64,000 bases of DNA from Amia ocellicauda (Eukaryota; Chordata; Actinopteri; Amiiformes; Amiidae). The DNA lies in the NCBI RefSeq assembly GCF_036373705.1, contig NC_089869.1:7667676-7731675 (forward strand). The letters run 5' to 3'. A model generated the notes under the pieces. The model did not search any database and was not told the DNA's origin. It was given only the letters and a program-made list of their open reading frames with translations. Each line of letters starts with the position of its first letter. Positions within the stretch are counted from its first letter, which is position 1. Below are positions 57,601 to 64,000 of the stretch, piece after piece. The position numbers and the translations under genes are program-made.

Positions 57601-60434
57601 TTGAAAAACTGACTACAAATCCCCCCCTTCAATCATTGTTACCCATGTTACCCTGTCACCAAGGCAACTTCTTGTTGTGACATCACCTTTCTCCGAAAAC
57701 TATAAAAATATAGCAACGCCTCCAAATAGTGGCCTCTTAACCAGACACATACAATAAATGCAAGATGACACCTCGAAAGTACAGGTGCTGGACATCACAG
57801 TTAACACATTTATTAACTTAGGTGGTCAGTATTTAAAAGGAGCTGAGGACGTTACCTCACTTGCTGCATTTGCCAGCCGACATTTTCCATTTTGAAAAAA
57901 AAAAGCTGTTCTAAAATTGTTACAATTGTGCAACAAAGAACTAAAGAAAGGCTTACAATCCAAAGTGGTTTTGTCTAATGTATGTATGTTCTGACATTAT
58001 TAAGTGATATTAATGTATCTGGTATGTGTTTTAAGGCCCTGACGATTGTTACGAAGGACGCGGTGAATCCTATCGAGGCTTTGTGAGCCAGTCAGTGGAA
58101 GGGTCAGACTGCCTGTACTGGAATTCATATTTCGTTATTGAAGAAGGTCTGAATATATTCAAGGAGTATGGAAAAAAAGATGGACTTGGGAGCCACAGAT
58201 ATTGCAGGTCAGAATGTTGACCTTTATTGTCAGTCGCCGAGTTAGGAGATGCTTGAGATATCATATTATGGACATTTTTCTGTTTCCCATTTTTTGGTTT
58301 TGTTATCTGAAAACTAGCTAAAGTAGGACAAATAAATACAGTAATTAATTTGAATTTGAACGTAATGGAATCCATTCTTCACGTGTATAGAAATAGAGCA
58401 ACTTTCTACATATCGATATGGCAGCTTTCACACCTGTTTTTCCAATCACTCTCCACTTAGGAACCCAGATCATGACATCAAGCCCTGGTGCTTTGTCAAA
58501 CGGGAAAACACACTGAAATGGCGGTATTGCGACGTGAGAAAATGCCACACTGCTCCGACAACAGGTACTGATTTACAATCCGTGGAGGCGCCTGGAAACA
58601 ATTGAAGAGCCGTACAATTACACAGGAATTTAAAAGTATTCATAAGTGGTTAATCCTTGACGTGACAAGAATGTGGCTCACATTTCAAGCATTAAAAAGC
58701 AGACAGAAGACCGACAGATTGTATTTGATGCTTTTTGTTAATTGAATGCTACTGATATATTTTGCAGCGCCTGTGTGATATAAACCATGCTGCAGAAATT
58801 CAATACAAACAACAATGTAATCGCTCACTGGCGGAAGAAGCACAAATGCTACAGGAGTGCACTAAACTCTTGGCTTTATGTCTGAATTGCAGAACGTACA
58901 ACTTTAGAAGCCACTAGCCTTCCCCCAAACAATACAATAACAGTAAAGCCTACCAAGATGTTTGCTACCTGTGGGAAACCAGAGCCTACCAGATTTTTGG
59001 GCAGAATTTACGGCGGGAGGAAGTCTATTCCAGGGGCGCACCCCTGGCAGGTGTCTCTTCAAACCAATAAGCATTTGGGGCTGAGACCCGCAAGCCATTT
59101 GTGTGGAGGGGTCTTATTAGAATCCTGCTGGGTTTTGACAGCAGGCCACTGTATAATGTAGGTACCTGTTTCTACCAAGTTGAGACACTATTGCCTAGAG
59201 CTTACTATGTGTGTGTGTATGTGTGCATACGTGTGTGTTTCCAAGTCTCCAAGTCAGATTCCAAGTCTCTTACAACAGTTTTCCCAGCATAAGATGTCAT
59301 GTATGTACTATGTTTGTTGTTGTTATGTTGTTTATTACAATTATTATTTTACAGTGGGCCAGCATCTCTTTTTAAAGTGGTTATGGGAGGTCTGGATATT
59401 GAAAAAGCAGAGCCATATGACCAGACATTTGACATTGAACAGGTCATAGTTCATGAAAACTATACAGAAACCTTAAACGCTGTCTATAATGATATTGGTA
59501 AGTTCCCCCCATATATATATTCTGGTAACTTTTATGGTGCTTGCAGAAACGTACGTGAATAAATCACAAAATTAAACGGCTGTATGCACCTGCTTGTAAT
59601 ATGTATTGCTGTATCCTTGATTTCTTTAGCTTTGCTCAAACTGAAACCAGTCAATGGCACGTGTGCAAAAGAAACAAAGCACGTGAAAACTGTCTGCATG
59701 CCTGATGGCCCGATTGAAGATGGGACAGAGTGTACCATTTCTGGCTGGGGTGCCACAGAAACAGGTCATTAATACTCCCTTTATTGCTGGCCATTTCCTC
59801 TGTATTAGTACAGATGCCTCCTGTCTGAAAGAATGTGCTTGTTGAAGATGTATCACACTGTTACAATATATATAATACTGTATGTATCTCTTATAGATCA
59901 TGGTTCTAATCAACTACTGGATGCCAAGGTGCTACTGATCTCCCAGCAAAGCTGCAAGGACACAAATGTCTATGGAGATGTCCTGGATGACTCCATGTTC
60001 TGTGCCGGGAACCTGAAAGGTGGACCCGATTCCTGCCAGGTGAGTATCAGTCAACCACTTCAACAATACTTTCATTCAAGGTTGGCTGTTTTAAGTTACA
60101 TTTCTCTTACTTGCTCAGATGCCCCAGCAAGGCTTATTTTCTCTTATACGGCTTGATTGTGAAGAAATATGACCTTTCGTAGTGGAATCCGAGAGGGTTT
60201 TCTCTCTTGGTGGGTTTGTCTGTCACCATGTCTTATCAGAGTTGAAGAACATCACTGATTTGATCCTCTGCCTCTCAGGGGGATTCGGGCGGCCCCCTGA
60301 CCTGTGAGAAGAATGGGACTCATGTCATCTATGGAGTCGTGAGCTGGGGAGACCAGTGCGGGCTGAAAAACAAACCAGGCGTCTATGCCAGAGTCACCAA
60401 GTTTGCTGACTGGATTAAATCTAAGATTTGGTAG
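54608..60434 (+). CDS. habp2: habp2, hyaluronan-binding protein 2 / factor VII-activating protease, 14 coding exons
   Basis: A secreted, multidomain trypsin-type protease zymogen of plasma. The mammalian protein cleaves factor VII, pro-urokinase and histones, and binds hyaluronan and polyanions. Fourteen exons sum to 1680 nt, or 559 residues plus stop (human 560). Order: signal peptide 1-23, acidic region about 36-68, EGF-1 about 76-109, EGF-2 about 113-147, EGF-3 about 152-187, kringle about 191-273, linker, and trypsin domain from I318. The activation cleavage is predicted at R317|I318 (FLGR|IYGG). The triad is H365 (TAGHCI), D414 (NDIALLKL) and S511 (GDSGGP). D505 at the base of the S1 pocket gives Arg/Lys specificity. 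The three-EGF, single-kringle layout excludes plasminogen, factor XII, tPA and HGFAC. It begins about 1 kb after the dnmbp poly(A) signal in the same orientation. Confidence 0.95.
55141..55177 (+). CDS. habp2: habp2 coding exon 2
   Basis: 37 nt, phase 0 in, phase 1 out. Acceptor CATGCAG, donor GATG|GTAAGT. Encodes [12 protein letters not shown]. Confidence 0.82.
55522..55620 (+). CDS. habp2: habp2 coding exon 3 (acidic N-terminal region)
   Basis: 99 nt, phase 1 both sides. Acceptor GTTCAG, donor GCAG|GTAAAG. Encodes an acidic segment ([20 protein letters not shown]), the counterpart of the acidic N-terminal region of mammalian HABP2. Confidence 0.85.
55921..55935 (+). CDS. habp2: habp2 coding exon 4, possible 15-nt microexon
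   Basis: After a good acceptor (TTTTGCAG) a 15-nt segment encoding GKSKT reaches CAG|GTACCG. Phase 1 on both sides fits neighbours, but the symmetry also means that splicing could skip it. Reading on meets a stop 24 bases later (AAG TAG), so a longer exon is not possible. A cassette or spurious exon cannot be excluded. Confidence 0.5.
56164..56271 (+). CDS. habp2: habp2 coding exon 5 (EGF-1)
   Basis: 108 nt, phase 1 both sides. Acceptor TTTTCAG, donor AAAG|GTGCCG. Encodes [20 protein letters not shown] and [15 protein letters not shown]: six EGF cysteines with the CxPNPCxNNGxC pattern. Confidence 0.93.
56358..56474 (+). CDS. habp2: habp2 coding exon 6 (EGF-2)
   Basis: 117 nt, phase 1 both sides. 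Acceptor TTCCAG, donor ACAT|GTAAGT. Encodes [20 protein letters not shown] and [13 protein letters not shown]: six EGF cysteines, rich in Arg/Lys, consistent with the polyanion-binding EGF-2/3 region known in human HABP2. Confidence 0.93.
56529..56615. repeat. Simple repeat (ATC/AGC)n with RTE-like LINE tail motif
   Basis: An ATCATCATC run passes into CAGCAGCAG and then GGTCCACTGCTGGATGAAGG CCTCCCCAAGATGTC, which resembles the 3' end of RTE-type non-LTR retrotransposons with a trinucleotide tail. It is short and intronic, so the family call is tentative. Confidence 0.35.
56824..56940 (+). CDS. habp2: habp2 coding exon 7 (EGF-3)
   Basis: 117 nt, phase 1 both sides. Acceptor TTCAATAG, donor ATTG|GTAAAC. 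Encodes [20 protein letters not shown] and [15 protein letters not shown]: six cysteines. Confidence 0.93.
56941..58035 (+). other. habp2: habp2 intron 7
   Basis: 1.1 kb without a supportable exon or element. A CT-rich patch lies at 57500-57540. Confidence 0.55.
58036..58207 (+). CDS. habp2: habp2 coding exon 8 (kringle, first half)
   Basis: 172 nt, phase 1 in, phase 2 out. Acceptor TTTTAAG, donor GCAG|GTCAGA. Encodes [26 protein letters not shown] and GSHRYCR: the C..G.G.SYRG and C..W kringle hallmarks. Confidence 0.93.
58461..58564 (+). CDS. habp2: habp2 coding exon 9 (kringle, second half)
   Basis: 104 nt, phase 2 in, phase 1 out. Acceptor CACTTAG, donor ACAG|GTACTG. Encodes [20 protein letters not shown] and RYCDVRKC, the conserved RNPD..PWCF and YCDV..C kringle motifs. 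Confidence 0.93.
58893..59157 (+). CDS. habp2: habp2 coding exon 10 (linker, activation site, catalytic His)
   Basis: 265 nt, phase 1 in, phase 2 out. Acceptor AATTGCAG; donor ATAAT|GTAGGT chosen over the GTAG|GTACCT four bases on because only the former keeps frame. Contains C306 (linking heavy and light chains), the activation bond R317|I318 in [22 protein letters not shown] and the catalytic H365 in TAGHC. Confidence 0.92.
59355..59497 (+). CDS. habp2: habp2 coding exon 11 (catalytic Asp)
   Basis: 143 nt, phase 2 in, phase 1 out. Acceptor TTTTACAG, donor ATTG|GTAAGT. Encodes [20 protein letters not shown] to YNDI, with D414 the triad aspartate. Confidence 0.92.
59630..59764 (+). CDS. habp2: habp2 coding exon 12
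   Basis: 135 nt, phase 1 both sides. Acceptor TTCTTTAG, donor ACAG|GTCATT (weaker). Encodes [28 protein letters not shown] and [11 protein letters not shown]. Confidence 0.92.
59897..60039 (+). CDS. habp2: habp2 coding exon 13 (S1 pocket)
   Basis: 143 nt, phase 1 in, phase 0 out. Acceptor CTTATAG, donor CCAG|GTGAGT. Encodes [18 protein letters not shown] to [16 protein letters not shown]505 is the specificity-pocket aspartate (chymotrypsin 189). Confidence 0.93.
60279..60434 (+). CDS. habp2: habp2 coding exon 14 (catalytic Ser and stop)
   Basis: Acceptor CTCTCAG, phase 0. Encodes [28 protein letters not shown] and [20 protein letters not shown], then TAG at 60432-60434. S511 is the nucleophile; VSWG and KPGVY are standard S1-family strings. 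Confidence 0.95.
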   Translation, partial: GDSGGPLTCEKNGTHVIYGVVSWGDQCGLKNKPGVYARVTKFADWIKSKIW

Positions 60435-60641
60435 TCCTCACAAAACGAGTTATTCTCCACGTATATTTTTCTAAAGAAAAATGCTTGCTTGCTCTTTTTT
60501 CTTCTTCTGCCAAGGCACATTTTCAGTTTGGCAGTGCAATTGCTATAGTTGTTCCACCTTGGGTAAAATACCTAAAGAGGAGCATTGGGCGATTGGAAAT
60601 TACTTACATAAAAAAGCCCCAACTCAAGGAAAGTTGCCGTT

Positions 60642-60647
60642 AATAAA
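60642..60647 (+). terminator. habp2: Likely poly(A) signal of habp2
   Basis: AATAAA about 210 bases after the stop codon. It is the first canonical signal downstream. Confidence 0.5.
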
Positions 60648-63519
60648 GAAAAGACTTTGTGATACCACCTCAGCTGAACTTCCAACTGATTCAACTCCCT
60701 GCAGTGAACTTGGCTGACATCTGAAGTAGAAACAAAAGGCACATGTTATGGATTGGTTTACTGTCATCTAAATACAACTCGACTGACTTTTCTTGAATTG
60801 CACAGACCTGCATATAACCATATAAATGCATGTATATGCCTAAATGGCATTCTTTACCAATAAGATTTTTTTTCTTTCCCTATGAAGTTGCATTGTATTT
60901 GTTAAGCACTACCCATGTCTTGCATTAATTGTCCTGCTTAAATCCCAGTATCCTTGTAGTTTGTGAGCTTCTTTAGTCAGGAGAATGACTCAGACTTGGG
61001 AATCAATGTCTGACGGGCTCACCTCAGCTAATTGGGTGGATTGAAAACCAGAAATGTCTCCCTCAAGGAATGGATTTGAAGAACAATGGTGTACAATATA
61101 GATTTCAATGTGGGCCAGATTAAATGTCTCCTTCATTACCAGACCATGCACTGTCTAGATGGCAGTCATGTTTTCAAGCTGTTGTATCCAAGACATAATA
61201 TCAAGGAAAAAAGGTTGACTCAGCAATGGACTTTACAGATAGAACATGCATAGAGACAGGTTGAATATATATTGGATTTATGATTTAGTGATGGAGGAGT
61301 GAAATGTGCATTGTACTGTAACAATAGACACATGTAAAGTATATACCCAGATAATAACTGCAGGGGCTTTGGGACAGTTAGTTAGATTTGGTAAGGTAGA
61401 TGTTTATTTATCTTATCAGAGTTGTGTCATTGACATGGGAGTCACTGCATGGAAGTACTGATTGGATACTAAAAGATAAGAGAAAAATGAAAACCTGGTA
61501 TTTAAAGAGGAACGCATGTGTAGTTGTCTTTATGTGTTACCATATTGTATAAGTAATACGTATAGCACTTTCCCAGTTTAATTCTCTCATATAAGTAACT
61601 TTTAAAACTTTAAAATGTTTAGGTAATATTTTGTATGCTCTTTCAGGGTTTCAGGATGTGTCATAGCATGACCTCTTGGATAACTGAAACACAGCGGTAA
61701 ATAATTACAAAAAACTGGATTTGTTTTTCCTATCAAGTCAATCGAGTTTTAATGTTTCACCATCTTACTCCTGGATAGCGATTATAGTTTCCATAGACAG
61801 CATGGAGTGTTGCTGTGTCCACGGCTGTGGGGGAAAAAAAACTTGTAGTTATTCTTTTCTCCTTTTCAAAAACAGAGAAGATTAATGCTTGTGCGCGTAA
61901 ATTGTACAAGAAGTGTATGTGACTTTGGATGATGGAGTTACACCTTTTCTCCACTTTTGACAGGCCAGTGAAGGGAAGGCAGGAAGAATGAAAAAAATCG
62001 CATTTCGATATGTAAATTGGTCAGGGTCATGGCCATGATGCATCTGGTTCAAATGACGTCTTGGAGAAGTGGTATGAATAATAAGAAAAATCTCGACAAT
62101 CATGTCAATTATAGGTTGTGTAAAAATATCTATAAAATACATTATTTTAAATCTAATTGATTAGTTTTTGTGACCTCATTGGTCTTTTTTTAATTTAAAC
62201 ACAGTGGGTTATTGTACATTTTGATGAAAAAATTACTTGAGTTGCTGCGGGGAAGACAAATCTGGTGCTTTGTAGTTTTTCCATGTCTTCTATTATCCAG
62301 GAAGTTATGGCACATCCTGAAACCCTGAAAGAGCGCCCATGCCAGAGTTTCTCATCTGTCATTGTTTGGTAAAGTTTACATTTTAAAGTTTTGAAAGTTG
62401 TTTATATTTTAGTATCAAACTGGAAAGGTGCTAAACATCTTATTTATACCCCATAGCAAACACGTAAAGATACATACAGCCATAATTTTTAGTTAATCTA
62501 ATTTAGTTGTTAATTAATGAATTGCTTTTAATCTGCCACATTTGGTTTTATTCACATTAAAGTGAATTGGTATTTTATACATCCATCACATACCTCATTT
62601 TAAGCAGGAATTAAAGATAAAATCTAATTTGACATTTCATGTGAGGGTTAAAATATAACCCTGGATTTAACCTGAGTTACTGTTGGTGCGATTGGCCCCA
62701 AAGTATTAAATAAAAGAAGATGCCAACTTACAGCCTTCACAGTGGTTGAAAACAAATTATAAATGCTTGTCAACCTGAGAGAAATCCAGTAAAGAACAGC
62801 TGAGATTGTTTTAAAATCTTTTATTTTGCCAGACACAGAGTTAACATGCACTGAGTCTTGACCCCTTCCAGCAGAAAACATTAAGCTCAGCTGCAGTAAA
62901 CTCCTCTATTTCTTATGAAGCTGAACCTGTCAGTCATATATTAAAATATCATGAACAACCATTTAAAAGAACTAGCTTAAATCATCCAAAATCCAAAGAA
63001 AAATCTAAACTTGTTTATCAGTTGTAAAGGAAGTTGTTATAAAAGGACAATGTTATGGCATCGGCTTTCATAAGCATTTCACCTTTTCTCCAATGCGTTT
63101 ATATCATTCGAAATTACACTACAATTCCCTTAGGTATCATGCAGCACAGATTTTTTTCTTTTTTCTTTTTCTTATTTAGAAGTTAAATCTATACCTCCAG
63201 GGATGTTCTCGGGCTAACAAAATCTTGTCCATCCCATTTTGTTTGTCTTTAAATATAAATGAAGCAACAAGAAAAATTAGGTTAATACTAATAAAATGGT
63301 CTAACAAAGGCAAGCTTTTCATCTTCATTTTCCCTTCATGTCATTTCTGGAGTATCTTAGCATTATAGTTCTTTATAATAAACATGTCCTTTACGTGAAT
63401 AGAAAAACAGGATATTCCAATGAAAAAAAAAGAAATAAAAACGCATTCGTAGATCACGGCAGTCAGATTGCATGTAAACAGCAGTGGACCATACTGAATT
63501 ATGGTTGACAAACAGGCGT
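60648..63519. other. Spacer between habp2 and the next gene
   Basis: AT-rich, with no supportable plus-strand gene. A minus-strand AATAAA (TTTATT on the plus strand near 62820) could end the gene at the right edge, in which case 62820-63519 would be its 3' UTR. Confidence 0.4.
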
Positions 63520-63975
63520 CTACAGGGTTTTCTTAATAGTCTTCACTATCTTCCGTTTGACTTGAAGGACCTCTGATGCGTCAGGGTTGACTCCCGGGTG
63601 CTGAATCTCTTCCCTCGTCTCCACAATCTGTGCTGTGTTCTGTAGAGACAAATTGTCACTCACAAACCTTACTCCTGCTGTAACTCCAGGTCTCTTTAAC
63701 AAACAAATCTGTCTGCTAAATACATTCCTATCCTGGGTTTCTTTGTTCTTTTCCTGTGGATGTTTGCCTGTGCTGATCAGTGCTGCAGAAGATCTAAGGT
63801 TTTTTCTTCCAAGTAACTTGGTTACTTTATAATACAAATATACAAAAGAAACACCTACAAATAATAAAAAAATATATATTTTATAAAGGTGGGATTTCCT
63901 ACTCGACTTTCCTTTCAAAGAAAATGACAACAAAAGGTACATAGCTTGGTGGACTTGGTTGAAAGTTTCATCCAA
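63520..63975 (-). CDS. Unrecognised minus-strand frame with one hydrophobic segment; probably a terminal exon
   Basis: An open frame with stop at 63520-63522, bounded upstream by a TAA in frame close to the window edge. Its apparent first codon is TTG, so the real exon probably begins internally. On the minus strand an acceptor-like TTTTTATTATTTGTAG ends near 63857, just before GTTTCTTTTGTATAT. Downstream the peptide is ordinary and basic (KVTKLLGRKNLRSSAALIST, and a C-terminus EVLQVKRKIVKTIKKTL). A hydrophobic stretch (IYIFLLFVGVSFVYLYY) could be a membrane helix, but part of it may be intron. I do not recognise the family; it is not nebulin-like, as the mammalian neighbour of HABP2 would be. 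It would be tail-to-tail with habp2. Confidence 0.35.
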   Translation of the reverse strand: MDETFNQVHQAMYLLLSFSLKGKSSRKSHLYKIYIFLLFVGVSFVYLYYKVTKLLGRKNLRSSAALISTGKHPQEKNKETQDRNVFSRQICLLKRPGVTAGVRFVSDNLSLQNTAQIVETREEIQHPGVNPDASEVLQVKRKIVKTIKKTL

Positions 63976-64000
63976 CCCTTATTTGATGTCCCTCTCGCAC

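Noticed and set aside
1..64000. CRISPR arrays, rRNA, tRNA genes, bacterial operons, viral genes
   Set aside because: No spaced direct repeats, no rRNA core motifs, no convincing tRNA A/B boxes with a foldable cloverleaf, and no viral-type long frames were seen by eye. A tRNAscan-SE or Infernal run would be needed to exclude degenerate copies.

Overview
The window is vertebrate nuclear DNA, most likely from a ray-finned fish. Coding exons are short, split by GT-AG introns and AT-rich flanks, and they encode clear orthologues of vertebrate genes. The transposons are fish-type Tc1/mariner elements, together with a dispersed repeat beginning AAGAACATAAGAA that I associate with fish genomes. The species cannot be fixed from sequence alone. 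There is no sign of bacterial or organelle DNA, CRISPR or an operon.

Layout, left to right. Positions 1-4800 are mostly non-coding: one weak candidate minus-strand first exon near 1020-1122, a LINE/SINE-like repeat fragment (2662-2980), and a complete 1221-bp Tc1/mariner element (copy A, 3056-4276, minus strand). Positions 4800-5210 form a CpG-rich block with a full CRE palindrome and a strong splice donor at 5211, the best candidate for the promoter and untranslated first exon of dnmbp. Positions 5211-23219 are then a long first intron. It holds a second complete element (copy B, 12998-14218, plus strand), a mini palindromic element abutting copy B, a cgATAC-rich interspersed repeat (about 18530-19135) and an 82-bp GT microsatellite.

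The main gene is dnmbp (Tuba), plus strand, coding exons from 23230 to 51527. I resolved 16 coding exons whose phases all agree and whose lengths sum to 4869 nt (1622 residues plus stop). Domain order is four SH3 domains, a proline-rich region, a coiled coil, DH (Cdc42 GEF), BAR, then two SH3 domains. One DH exon is an 18-nt microexon. The 15.6-kb intron between the SH3/proline-rich exon and the first DH exon contains an unassigned 0.7-kb open exon (31882-32614) encoding ~21-residue WEYER-type repeats. Its donor has the phase needed to splice to the DH exon. I infer an alternative promoter and first exon giving a short Tuba (about 1072 residues) in which the N-terminal SH3s are replaced by a charged, Tyr/Arg/Asp-rich repeat domain. 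This is the most interesting item in the window.

About 1 kb beyond the dnmbp poly(A) signal, in the same orientation, lies a complete habp2-type gene (hyaluronan-binding protein 2, factor VII-activating protease). It has 14 coding exons from 54608 to 60434 summing to 559 residues plus stop: signal peptide, acidic region, three EGF domains, kringle and trypsin domain with H365/D414/S511. The last 3.5 kb are non-coding except for an unrecognised minus-strand frame (63520-63975) with one hydrophobic segment, probably the terminal exon of the next gene.

Functionally the two main genes are unrelated: dnmbp organises actin, dynamin and Cdc42 at membranes and junctions inside the cell, while habp2 is a secreted plasma protease zymogen. 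Their adjacency is a matter of genome organisation rather than a shared pathway.
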